A DNA stretch of 9,395 nt from GCA-2729515 sp036336695 (GCA_036336695.1 JAYZFQ010000034.1:1-9395), one strand, 5' to 3'. Counted from the stretch's first letter, positions 1 to 9,011 are shown. Made by a program: numbers and translations. Notes: generated by a model not told the origin, from the letters alone.

Positions 1-1
1 G

Positions 2-391
2 GCGATCCCGGGCAAGGCTTTCGTGCTGGGTAGTGTGTCGACCTTCGGTCCGGTGACGCCCAACCCCGCAAGTATCGCTGACTGTACGCTGACTAACTGC
101 GACACGGCGATCGGCAGCTTCGGTGGTCTTTCGACGACCAACATCCCGGCTGGCACCTACACGATCGGTTCGATCAGCTTCAACCTCACGAGTTTGGCGG
201 CTGGTACGAGCAACATCCAGAACTTCCTTAGGTCTGGAATCGACGGTGCAACGAATGCGACCCCGACGACACTGGGGCTGGCCATCAATAGCGCCGTGGT
301 CATCAACGCGATTCCCGAGCCCGGAACGGCTTCGCTCCTGGGTCTTGGCATCGTGGGTCTCGTGCTCGCAGGAAGGCGCCGCAACCGCTAG
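2..391 (+). CDS. PEP-CTERM sorting-domain protein, C-terminal part (5' end outside window)
   Basis: The frame is open to the window edge, so this is the 3' part of a longer gene; about 129 residues are visible, ending at TAG 389-391. The last 26 residues form a PEP-CTERM tripartite signal: the IPEPGT motif, a hydrophobic helix (SLLGLGIVGLVLA) and a basic tail RRRNR. In this family the signal sends an exported protein to an exosortase, which cuts near PEP and anchors or releases the protein at the envelope, often with exopolysaccharide. The visible upstream part is rich in Thr, Ser, Gly, Asn and Ala with alternating hydrophobic residues (AGTYTIGSISFNL), as in beta-rich extracellular domains, and has two cysteines close together (ADCTLTNC). 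I do not recognise a specific domain. The gene looks visibly less GC-rich than its neighbours, which is common for surface proteins. A hairpin terminator lies 40 bases downstream. No exosortase gene is in the window. Confidence 0.85.
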   Translation, partial: AIPGKAFVLGSVSTFGPVTPNPASIADCTLTNCDTAIGSFGGLSTTNIPAGTYTIGSISFNLTSLAAGTSNIQNFLRSGIDGATNATPTTLGLAINSAVVINAIPEPGTASLLGLGIVGLVLAGRRRNR

Positions 392-430
392 GTCTGCGCT
401 GCCTTCGCCAAAGCACGGCGAAAATCAAGA

Positions 431-461
431 CGCCCCGGGTTCCCCTTCGGAACCCGGGGCG
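431..461 (+). terminator. Intrinsic terminator between convergent genes, possibly bidirectional
   Basis: A perfect 13-bp GC-rich stem (431-443 with 449-461, arm CGCCCCGGGTTCC) closes a 5-base loop CCTTC and is followed on the + strand by TTTT (462-465) and then GCGTTCTT. It sits 40 bases after the PEP-CTERM gene stop and 53 bases beyond the crotonase gene stop on the other strand. Read on the - strand, the hairpin is followed by TCTTGATTTT, a weaker T-rich tract, so it probably ends both converging transcripts. Confidence 0.88.
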
Positions 462-514
462 TTTTGCGTTCTTGAGGGCACCCAGGCAGCGAGGGCTGTG
501 TCAGCGGCCTCCGC

Positions 515-1300
515 TCAGCGAAACCGCGAGAAATCGGGGTCGCGTTTTTCAGCGAACGCCTCGTGCCCCTCTGCAGCCTCGGCGCTCTCGGCGAAAGCGT
601 CGAGACCAGCGAAGGACAGCCTCCCCTGACCCGCAACGTGGTCCGTATCCGCATTGAAGGCCGCCTTGAGGAAGCGGATCGCTGTTGGAGACAGGGCGGC
701 GGCGTCCCGTCCCCACGACCTGGCTTCGTCGAGCAGCCGTTCGCGCGGCACGATCTTGTTGATCAGTCCCCATTCGAGTGCCGTCTCGGCATCGTATTGC
801 CGGCAGAAGAACCAGATCTCCCGGGCCCGCTTCTCTCCCACGATGCGGGCGAGGTAGGCGGTTCCGAACCCCGCGTCGAAGGAGGCCACACGGGGGCCGG
901 CCTGGCCGAAGCGGGCGTGTTCGGCGGCGATTGTCACGTCGCAGATCACCTGGAGCACGTGTCCACCGCCGATCGCAATGCCGTTCACGGCTGCGATGAC
1001 CGGCTTCGGGATGTTGCGGATCGCCTGCTGGAGCTCCTCGAGCTCCCAGAGCCCGTTTTCACTCGTGCCGTAGTTGCCGCTCTCCGCGTAGGCCTTCTGG
1101 TCGCCGCCGGCGCAGAACGCGCGGTCTCCGGCCCCCGTGAGGATCACGCATGCGACCTCGGAGTCGGCCCAGGCGCACTTGAATGCCTCCAGGAGTTCAC
1201 CGACGGTCCGTCCCCGGAAGGCGTTCAGGCGTTCGGGCCGGTCGATCGTGATGATTGCGTTGGGGGCTTCGACTTCGTATCGGATGTCCTCGTACTGCAT
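515..1300 (-). CDS. badI: Crotonase-family ring hydrolase, BadI/MenB-like (probable 2-ketocyclohexanecarboxyl-CoA hydrolase)
   Basis: 261 residues, complete. The start MQYEDIRYEV is chosen because it matches the usual start of BadI-type proteins, sits 1 base after the upstream SDR stop (TGAGATG) and has a GGGGTGAG ribosome-binding sequence; an ATG 27 bases further upstream lies inside the SDR gene. Crotonase features: oxyanion-hole segments AFCAGGD (61-67) and AIGGGH (109-114), the FGQAGPRV loop (131-138), FDAGFGTAYLAR (141-152, with Asp142) and the tail AFAEKRDPDF. The MenB/BadI branch is clear; NAFRG near residue 26, GNYG near 75 and the GT in the Asp142 loop resemble BadI, while the C-terminal half (RFLKAAFNADTD) reads more like MenB. 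BadI opens the 2-ketocyclohexanecarboxyl-CoA ring by water addition, giving pimeloyl-CoA; MenB makes dihydroxynaphthoyl-CoA in menaquinone synthesis. The adjacent BadH-like gene favours BadI. The usual C-terminal active-site tyrosine seems to be Ala237 here. Confidence 0.72.
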   Translation of the reverse strand: MQYEDIRYEVEAPNAIITIDRPERLNAFRGRTVGELLEAFKCAWADSEVACVILTGAGDRAFCAGGDQKAYAESGNYGTSENGLWELEELQQAIRNIPKPVIAAVNGIAIGGGHVLQVICDVTIAAEHARFGQAGPRVASFDAGFGTAYLARIVGEKRAREIWFFCRQYDAETALEWGLINKIVPRERLLDEARSWGRDAAALSPTAIRFLKAAFNADTDHVAGQGRLSFAGLDAFAESAEAAEGHEAFAEKRDPDFSRFR

Positions 1301-1301
1301 C

Positions 1302-2030
1302 TCACCCCGCCATCGTGAGGCCGCCACTCACGCTCAACACCTGGCCCGTGACGAAGTCCGAGCGCGGGCTTGCGAAGAAGAAGATCGCCTCCGCCACCTC
1401 TTCCGGGCGTGCCAGGCGCCGGAACGGAATGGCGCGTTCCAGCGCCCCGCGGAGCTTTTCGGGCAGGGAGGCGTAGAGGGGCGTATCGGTGGGGCCCGGG
1501 CACACGCAGTTCACGTGTAGGGGCACACGCGCGGTTTCCCGAGCCACCGACTTGGTGAAGGCGATGATCCCGCCCTTGGCGCCGGCGTAGGCCGTTTCTC
1601 CGCTCGAGCCGACCCGGCCCGCGTCGCTCGCGACGTTCACGATCTTGCCGCGCCCCGCTTCGATCATGGCGGGGAGGAAGCAGCGCGTGACCTTCATGCA
1701 GCCCAGCAGGTTGACGCGGACGATCCGCTCGATGAATGGGAAGTCGCTGTCGACGAAGGGGCGGATTTCGTCCCAGCCCGCCGCGTTGACCAGCACGCCG
1801 GGGGCTCCAGCGCGCTCGAGAACCTGGCTTGCGCACGCCTCGACCGAAGCGTCGTCCGCGAGGTCGGTCCGAATGAACTCACCCGGCCCGTCGGGCGCGT
1901 TCAGGTCCACGATGACGACGTGGGCGCCGGCTGCATCCAGTAGGGTGGCGGCGGCACGCCCGATTCCGGAGGCCCCGCCGGTGACGACTGCCGTCTGGCC
2001 GTCGAGACCGGCATCGCGGCGGTTTTCCAT
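1302..2030 (-). CDS. badH: SDR-family dehydrogenase, probable 2-hydroxycyclohexanecarboxyl-CoA dehydrogenase
   Basis: 242 residues, classical short-chain dehydrogenase. It shows the nucleotide-binding TGGASGIG (17-24), an acidic Asp42 after the second strand (VDLN) that predicts NAD+ over NADP+, NAAG (82-85), and the catalytic Ser135, Tyr148 and Lys152 (YAGAK). The segments GWDEIRPF, ASDAGRVGSSGE, CPGPTDTPL and the end TGQVLSVSGGLTMAG are the ones I associate with BadH. BadH oxidises 2-hydroxycyclohexanecarboxyl-CoA to the 2-keto compound that BadI then cleaves. The crotonase gene follows 1 base later, so the two are almost certainly co-translated. The start has no Shine-Dalgarno sequence but has TAGAGT 6 bases upstream, suggesting the pair has its own leaderless promoter just after the DUF547 gene (14-base gap). 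It could instead be a generic 3-oxoacyl-ACP reductase-like SDR; the pairing makes that less likely. Confidence 0.75.
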   Translation of the reverse strand: MENRRDAGLDGQTAVVTGGASGIGRAAATLLDAAGAHVVIVDLNAPDGPGEFIRTDLADDASVEACASQVLERAGAPGVLVNAAGWDEIRPFVDSDFPFIERIVRVNLLGCMKVTRCFLPAMIEAGRGKIVNVASDAGRVGSSGETAYAGAKGGIIAFTKSVARETARVPLHVNCVCPGPTDTPLYASLPEKLRGALERAIPFRRLARPEEVAEAIFFFASPRSDFVTGQVLSVSGGLTMAG

Positions 2031-2036
2031 CGCCGG

Positions 2037-2042
2037 ACTCTA
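2037..2042 (-). promoter_or_regulatory. Candidate -10 element for the SDR-crotonase pair (leaderless geometry)
   Basis: On the - strand the sequence reads GC-TAGAGT-CCGGCG-ATG, so the TANNNT hexamer ends 6 bases before the SDR start codon. No Shine-Dalgarno sequence is present. Transcription starting 6-7 bases after the hexamer would begin at or next to the ATG. No convincing -35 box is seen. Confidence 0.45.
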
Positions 2043-2044
2043 GC

Positions 2045-2854
2045 TCAGCGGTTCCCCAGGTCGTTCAGCGCCCAGTCATACGCGAAGTATTCGACGCGGA
2101 GGCCTGCGGCGGGCGGCGCGAGCCACGGGCGCTCGTCCCTGGGCGCGTATCGCGCGGCAAAGCCCAGGGGCCCGCCCTGGGCGGCGAAGTCGTCTTCGAA
2201 CCAGTCGAAGATGCGGGAGAGGCGCACCCTTCGCCGCTTGGGATCGACTGCGAGCCCCTTGCGGCGATCGGCGAGGAACTGGCGGGTCGCCTCGTCGAGT
2301 TGGGTCGAGATCTGCCCTGCGGTGTAGGGCGAGCGCCGGAGGGACGGGCAGGAAGTCGAGGCACAGACGAGGGCCGCGTGGATCCGCGGATCCCCCATGG
2401 GTCGCAGGATTTCGTGCTCGATTTCGTGGAGTGTGAAGGGGCGGCCCCCGATGCGGCCTGCCTCGACCTTCCAGACCGGGGTGAGGAACCCGCCGATATC
2501 GCGGATGCTCTCGACGGGGTAGTGGCGCACGACCAGGTCGATGGCGAGTACGTTGTACGCGTTGATCCAGAAGGCGAGCTTTCGGTTCGCCTGTCCGAGG
2601 GCAGCCCGGTCCACGCCCTCCAGCCCCGCGACCAGGCGTTTCCAGTCCGCCGACTGGGCGAGCCCGGCGTAGTCCACCCGGGTTCCGGCAACGTCGTCCA
2701 CGGAGCGCGTGTGGCGGCTCAACAGCGTCGCGTAGAGGGCTTCGTCGAACGCCGTGGCGTCTGCCGCGAGCAGGAACGCGACGACGAGCGCGCAGCGACG
2801 AAGTGTCCGTTGTGTCTTCCGAAGGGTGGCGCGGCGTCTGTCGGGCCGGGTCAT
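2045..2854 (-). CDS. DUF547 exported protein
   Basis: 269 residues. The start (MTRPDRRR) overlaps the upstream FemAB-like gene stop as ATGA and has a GGAG sequence 9 bases upstream. A basic N-terminus and hydrophobic stretch (CALVVAFLLAA, about 21-31) followed by ADA-TAF look like a signal peptide cut near residues 33-35, so the protein is probably periplasmic or secreted. The remainder carries the recognisable DUF547 blocks: FWINAYN (95-101), HEIEHEILR (143-151), LVCASTSCP with Cys164 and Cys169 (162-170), FDWFEDDF (216-223) and YDWALN (259-264). The invariant-looking His, Glu and Cys residues suggest an enzyme, but I know of no established biochemical activity for the family. The gene is joined to the FemAB-like gene and followed 14 bases later by the SDR. 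The frame stays open far upstream of this start, but that stretch is Arg/Pro-rich antisense-type sequence within the FemAB-like gene, so I exclude it. Confidence 0.85.
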   Translation of the reverse strand: MTRPDRRRATLRKTQRTLRRCALVVAFLLAADATAFDEALYATLLSRHTRSVDDVAGTRVDYAGLAQSADWKRLVAGLEGVDRAALGQANRKLAFWINAYNVLAIDLVVRHYPVESIRDIGGFLTPVWKVEAGRIGGRPFTLHEIEHEILRPMGDPRIHAALVCASTSCPSLRRSPYTAGQISTQLDEATRQFLADRRKGLAVDPKRRRVRLSRIFDWFEDDFAAQGGPLGFAARYAPRDERPWLAPPAAGLRVEYFAYDWALNDLGNR

Positions 2855-4008
2855 TCGTTTTCTCCACGAAGCGTTCGGCGCACCGGGCTTGCCCGTTCGA
2901 GTTCGGCGATGACGGCTCGGGCCTCGGAGCGCTCGGCGTCGAGAAAACGCGCGACGGCTCCTGCGAGTCGCTGATCGGCCAGGAAGTGCAGGCTGAAGGT
3001 GGGTGTGGCGTCGAAGCCGCGGAGCCACTTGTAGTCTCCCCCGGCGCCGGGTTCGATGCGGCGCAGGTTCCGTTCGATGCACCACTCGACGGGAGCGTAG
3101 TAGCAGACGTTGAAGTGGAGGTGGCGCAGGGGCTGGAGCGCGCCCCAGTAGCGGCCGTAGAACGTGTCGCCCTTCACGACGTTGGTCGTGCCCGCCAGAA
3201 TCTCGTTCCCCCGGCGCGCCACGACGAAGCAGAGCCGATGTCGGAAGCGTTCGGCGAGGAGGTCGAAGAAGCGCCGGTTCAGGTACTGTCGCCCCCAGGG
3301 CCGGGCGCCGATCGTCGCGAGGTAGCAGCGGAAGAGGGGATCGAACCACTCGTCTCCGATCGCCTCCCCGGCGAGCACCTCGATCCGGACGCCGGCTGCT
3401 TCGAGCGCGCGGCGCTCCCTGCGGATCTGGTTGCGTCGCTTGCTCCGGAATGCGCCGAGCCAGTCGTCGAAAGACCCGTAGCCGCGATTGTGCCAGTGGT
3501 ACTGGACTCCCACGCGTTGCTGGAACCCGTTCTCGTCGGGGTTGTCCAGTTCCGTCTCCCTGCAGAAGTTCACGTGAACGCCGGAGAGTTCGTTTTGCAG
3601 GCACACGTCGCGCAGCGCGGTGGCGAGCCGTTCGCTCCAGGCGCGCCGGTCCTGGCCGGGGGCCACCAGGAACCGTGTGCCACCGACCGGCGTAAACGGA
3701 ACCCCGACCAGCAGTTTCGGGTAGTAGCGGATGCCCGCCCGTTCGGCAGCGTCGGCCCAGGCCCAGTCGAAGACGAACTCGCCCTCGGAGTGTGCCTTGA
3801 CGTAGACGGGGCACGCCGCCACCAGCCGCCCGTTCTCCCGGGCGACGAGGGGCTGGGCTTGCCAGCCGGTCTCGGGACCGACGCAGCCGGCGTCCTCGAG
3901 GGAGGCGAGCCACTCCCACTCGAGAAAGGGCGATTCGTTGCCGACGAGGGCGTTCCACTCGTCGGGCGGCAGGGAGGAGACGCCCGGGACGAGTTCCAGC
4001 TCGGACAT
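2851..4008 (-). CDS. FemAB-like / 'peptidogalycan biosynthesis' family protein (PF04339, DUF482), GNAT-type fold
   Basis: 385 residues, full length for the family. Recognisable blocks are SPFLEWEWLASLE (26-38), YYPKLLVGVPFTPVGG (95-110), the basic stretch SKRRNQIRRERR (189-200), AGTTNVVKGDTFYGRYWG (272-289) and EPGAGGDYKWLRGF (319-332), the signature of the PF04339 family. These proteins have two acyltransferase-like (GNAT/Fem) halves and are annotated from fold similarity to the FemABX enzymes that add amino acids from aminoacyl-tRNA to cell-wall peptides; the true substrate is unknown. No signal peptide or membrane segment is seen, so it is probably cytoplasmic. It is the first gene of a - strand unit and shares a 36-base divergent promoter region with clpS. 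The start has no Shine-Dalgarno sequence but has TAGACT 6 bases upstream. The stop overlaps the DUF547 start (ATGA), implying translational coupling. Confidence 0.85.
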   Translation of the reverse strand: MSELELVPGVSSLPPDEWNALVGNESPFLEWEWLASLEDAGCVGPETGWQAQPLVARENGRLVAACPVYVKAHSEGEFVFDWAWADAAERAGIRYYPKLLVGVPFTPVGGTRFLVAPGQDRRAWSERLATALRDVCLQNELSGVHVNFCRETELDNPDENGFQQRVGVQYHWHNRGYGSFDDWLGAFRSKRRNQIRRERRALEAAGVRIEVLAGEAIGDEWFDPLFRCYLATIGARPWGRQYLNRRFFDLLAERFRHRLCFVVARRGNEILAGTTNVVKGDTFYGRYWGALQPLRHLHFNVCYYAPVEWCIERNLRRIEPGAGGDYKWLRGFDATPTFSLHFLADQRLAGAVARFLDAERSEARAVIAELERASPVRRTLRGENE

Positions 4009-4014
4009 CGCCCC

Positions 4015-4020
4015 AGTCTA
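4015..4020 (-). promoter_or_regulatory. Candidate -10 element for the FemAB-like gene (leaderless geometry)
   Basis: On the - strand the sequence reads GT-TAGACT-GGGGCG-ATG. The hexamer ends 6 bases before the start codon at 4008. The G-rich hexamer touching the ATG is too close to act as a normal Shine-Dalgarno sequence. No -35 match is seen. Confidence 0.45.
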
Positions 4021-4031
4021 ACCCCTGTCGC

Positions 4032-4037
4032 TATCTT
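4032..4037 (+). promoter_or_regulatory. Candidate -10 element for clpS-clpA (leaderless geometry)
   Basis: The sequence reads GC-TATCTT-TCCGGCC-ATG, placing the hexamer 7 bases before the clpS start codon, with no purine-rich ribosome-binding sequence between them. Together with the opposite-strand element at 4015-4020 it forms a very compact divergent promoter pair whose -10 boxes are 11 bases apart. Confidence 0.45.
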
Positions 4038-4044
4038 TCCGGCC

Positions 4045-4391
4045 ATGGCGAACAGGCCCGACGAGCCGGGGCAGGGAGAGCCGCCGCAGGGAGATCCGAG
4101 ACACGAGGGGGGCGTTGCGACGGCAACGCGCAAAAAGGTGGTCCGGCCCCCGCGTTACAAGGTGATCCTCTACAACGACGACTACACTCCCATGGAGTTC
4201 GTGGTCGCAGTGCTCGAACAGATCTTCGGAAAGGGTCCCTCGGAGGCAACGGCCATCATGCTGGCGATTCACAAGACCGGGCTGGGGATTGCCGGCGTCT
4301 TCCTGCTGGACGTCGCCGAAACCAAGGTGGCCCAGGTGCACGGGGCAGCAGAACGGCGGGGCTATCCCCTGCGGGCGGGCGTGGAGAAGGA

Positions 4392-4395
<4 letters not shown>
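4045..4395 (+). CDS. clpS: ClpS, ATP-dependent Clp protease adaptor
   Basis: 116 residues, slightly longer than the E. coli protein because of a Gly/Pro/Glu-rich N-terminal tail (1-30). This flexible tail is the part known to be threaded into ClpA during delivery. The folded domain begins at PRYKVILYNDDYTPMEFV, with Asn44, Asp45, Asp46 and gatekeeper Met50 at the positions of the E. coli N-degron pocket residues; His76 (LAIHKTG) completes the pocket. The end VAETKVAQVHGAAERRGYPL is also typical. ClpS binds proteins with Leu, Phe, Trp or Tyr at the N-terminus and passes them to ClpAP. The gene overlaps clpA (ATGA, 4392-4395), the usual arrangement. The first ATG after the upstream gene is taken as the start because it is 7 bases after a -10-like TATCTT; the frame extends upstream only as antisense of the neighbouring gene. 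Confidence 0.97.
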
Positions 4396-6633
<2,238 letters not shown>

Positions 6634-6653
<20 letters not shown>

Positions 6654-8073
6654 TCCAGGCGCGGCGACGGAAAGAAACGGCCAACCACGCGGTGCGGACC
6701 GCGTGGTCGACGAGAATCGCGTACCAGACCCAGACAAGGTCGAGTTTCCACACCCATACGAACAGGCACGCGAGGGGGACCCGCAGGAGCCAGTTGCCCG
6801 CCACGGCGGCGTAGAACGGGGTCAGGGTGTCGCCGGCACCCCGGTGCACGCCGCCCAGGGTGAACTGCACCTGGAGAAACGGCTGGGTCACGGCGAGGCA
6901 GAGCAGGAAGGGTTCGAGGGCCCGCAGGGTCCCCGGGTCGCTCACGAACAGGTGAGCCAGCGGGTCCCGCTGGAACACGCCGGCGAGGCCGAGGGCCAGG
7001 GCGACGCCGAGCGCGAGCCGCGTCGTGCGCCATCCGGCGCGCACGGCGGCATCCGGGCGTCCGGCGCCCAGGGCCTGGCCCACCAGGGTGGCGCTGGCGA
7101 TCCCAAAGCCGCTTCCGGGCAGCCAGGAGAAGGAGAGAATGCGAATTCCGACGGTGTAGGCGGCAACGGCGTCCGTGCCGTATTCGGCGAGTACGCGGAA
7201 GTAGACCAGCAGCGCCAGGTTCATGGCCAGGCGTTCGCCGAGGCCGGGAAGCGCGAGTCGGACGACGTCGGCCACGATGGGGCGCGCGGCCTGCCAGGCG
7301 GGCCTCAGCATGCCTTCCCGCGGCGCGCGCGCGGCGACGAGCCAGAACAGGGCAAGGCCGACGACCTGGGAGACGACCGTCGCGATTCCCGCCCCGACGA
7401 GTTCGAGGCGCGGGAAGCCCGCCTCCCCGAAGATCAACACTGCGTTGAGCGCGATCTTCACCGCTGCCACGACCGCCGCGATGCGCAGCGGGGTCCGGGT
7501 ATCGCGGTTCGCGCGCATGCCGAACTCGAAGGTCATGGCCACGGAGAGAAAGAGGGTGGAGCCGATGACGAGCTGGAGGTAGGGCAGGGTGAGGGTCGCG
7601 ACGGCGGGATCGGCGCCGAGGAGACGCAGCCAGGCCGCGCCGGGGGCGAGGACGAAAGCGATGATCGCCAGGGCAGAGCCGAACGAAACCAGCAGGGACG
7701 CCGCGAAGGCGCCCCGGGCGCGGAGGCGGTTGCCGGCGCCGATGGCGCGGGACATCAGGGCGGTGCAGGCGAAGCCGACCGCGAAAAGCACCGATTGGGA
7801 GAGGAAGTGGAACTGGGTCGCGTAGCCGACGGCTGCGGTCGCGTCGGGGCCGAGCCGGCCCACCATCGCGATGTCCACCAGCCCGACGAGGTTTGCGAGC
7901 CCGAGCGAAACCATGACCGGCCAGGAGAGCCTGCCGATCTCCCGGTACGACGCGTGCCGGCTCGGGTCGGCCTCGGGTTCCGGTTCGGCAACCGCCGCAA
8001 GGCTCCCGGCGGGCAGCGCCGGGGCGCCTTCCGGGTCGAGCTCGGACGGTTCTCCGGGAGGCGGTTGGGGCAC
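6634..8073 (-). CDS. MATE-family multidrug/metabolite efflux transporter
   Basis: 479 residues, about twelve membrane helices, as usual for MATE exporters, which use a Na+ or H+ gradient to expel organic cations or other small molecules. The two internally repeated halves show the paired motifs LMSRAIGAGN (106-115) and LVGQALGAGRPD (330-341), each after the third or ninth helix region. The start is GTG at 8073: the in-frame stop three codons upstream is the ispH stop (TGA 8080-8082), and the next ATG would be inside helix 1. This gives an unusual soluble N-terminal extension of about 45 residues rich in Pro, Glu and Ala before helix 1 (IGRLSWPVMVSLGL). No ribosome-binding sequence precedes the GTG, so translation is probably coupled to ispH. 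I cannot assign a substrate or decide between NorM and DinF subgroups. Confidence 0.9.
6684..6707. repeat. Perfect inverted repeat (10-bp stem, 4-base loop) inside the MATE gene, just past clpA
   Basis: Arms ACCACGCGGT (6684-6693) and ACCGCGTGGT (6698-6707) are exact reverse complements around the loop GCGG. The repeat begins 31 bases after the clpA stop. No T-tract follows on the + strand, so it is not a standard intrinsic terminator, but it could slow polymerase or protect the clpA 3' end. It lies in MATE codons for the last helix region, so coding constraint on a GC-rich stretch is an alternative explanation. Confidence 0.4.
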
Positions 8074-8079
8074 CGCGTC

Positions 8080-9003
8080 TCAGCGCAGGAGGGGCGGCAG
8101 GGGGAAGGTCATGCCCTCATCGAGTTCTGCCGGGCTGTCGACCTGGACCCCGGGCGAAAGTTCGCGCACCCGTTCCACCACGCCCTGGACCAGGAGTTCC
8201 GGGGTCGATGCGCCGGCGGTCACGGCGACCTGCTCGGCACCTGCGAGCCGGGTGGCGTCGAGTTCGCTCGCGTCCTGGATCAGGTGGGCGTCGGCGCCGC
8301 ATTTCCGGGCCACCTCGACCAGGCGGTTGCTGTTCGACGAAGCGGGGGACCCGATCACCAGCACCACGTCGGCGTCCTCGGCGAGTCGCTTGATGGCGTC
8401 CTGGCGGTTCTGGGTCGCGTAGCAGATGTCGTCGCTCTTCGGCAGTTGGATCGCGGGAAACCGCGTTCGGAGCGCCTCGAGAACTTCGCGCGTGTCATCC
8501 ACGGACAGGGTGGTCTGGGTCACGCAGGCGAGGCGTTCAGGGTCGGCGACCTCCAGGGCTGCGACGTCCGCGACGTTTTCGACCAGGTGCATGCGTTCGG
8601 GAGCCTGGCCCATGGTGCCTTCGACTTCGACATGCCCCGCATGTCCAACCATGATGATCTCGTGGTCCTGGCGGGCGAACCGGCGGGCCTGCTTGTGGAC
8701 CTTGGTCACCAGGGGGCAGGTGGCGTCAATGATTCGGAGATCCCGCCCCTCGGCGGCAGCGACGATCGCCGGGGACACACCGTGGGCGCTGAAGACCAGG
8801 ATGGCGTCCTCGGGGACGTCCGCCGGGTCTTCGATGAACACGGCTCCGGCGCGGCGCAGTTCCTCGACGACGTGTTGGTTGTGGACGATCTCGTGACGCA
8901 CGTAGACCGGCGGTCCGAAGCGGGCGAGGGCCCGCTCGACGATTTCGATGGCGCGGTCCACCCCGGCGCAAAAGCCGCGTGCGTCGGCGAGGACGAGTTG
9001 CAT
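8080..9003 (-). CDS. ispH: 4-hydroxy-3-methylbut-2-enyl diphosphate reductase (IspH/LytB)
   Basis: 307 residues, normal length. IspH is a [4Fe-4S] enzyme that reduces HMBPP to IPP and DMAPP, the last step of the MEP pathway. All key residues are visible: cluster ligands Cys12 (RGFCAGV), Cys96 (DATCPLV) and Cys194 (DICYATQNRQ); His41 (HEIVHN), His74 (SAHGVS) and His124; the proton donor Glu126 in the EVEGTMGQ block; and SSNSNRL (222-228) for the diphosphate. The start ATG at 9003 gives the standard opening MQLVLADARGFCAGV. No Shine-Dalgarno sequence is present; TAGGCT lies 8 bases upstream. The MATE gene follows after 6 bases in the same frame, so the two form an operon. Divergent to the acyl-CoA dehydrogenase gene across 93 bases. 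Confidence 0.98.
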   Translation of the reverse strand: MQLVLADARGFCAGVDRAIEIVERALARFGPPVYVRHEIVHNQHVVEELRRAGAVFIEDPADVPEDAILVFSAHGVSPAIVAAAEGRDLRIIDATCPLVTKVHKQARRFARQDHEIIMVGHAGHVEVEGTMGQAPERMHLVENVADVAALEVADPERLACVTQTTLSVDDTREVLEALRTRFPAIQLPKSDDICYATQNRQDAIKRLAEDADVVLVIGSPASSNSNRLVEVARKCGADAHLIQDASELDATRLAGAEQVAVTAGASTPELLVQGVVERVRELSPGVQVDSPAELDEGMTFPLPPLLR

Positions 9004-9011
9004 GGCGGTCG

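Noticed and set aside
1301..1327. Nine-residue N-terminal extension of the crotonase
   Set aside because: It would overlap the SDR gene, and family members start at the MQYED-like sequence, which also has the better ribosome-binding site.
2380..2393. 14-base palindrome GGATCCGCGGATCC
   Set aside because: It lies inside the DUF547 coding region, is short for GC-rich DNA and has no partner copies or context suggesting a binding site.
2855..3958. N-terminal extension of the DUF547 frame to 637 codons
   Set aside because: The extra part is Arg/Pro-rich out-of-frame sequence inside the FemAB-like gene; the proper start overlaps that gene's stop, has a GGAG sequence and is followed by a signal peptide.
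2803..4044. Upstream extension of the clpS frame
   Set aside because: It runs antisense through the FemAB-like gene and resembles no ClpS; the ATG at 4045 gives a normal-length ClpS.
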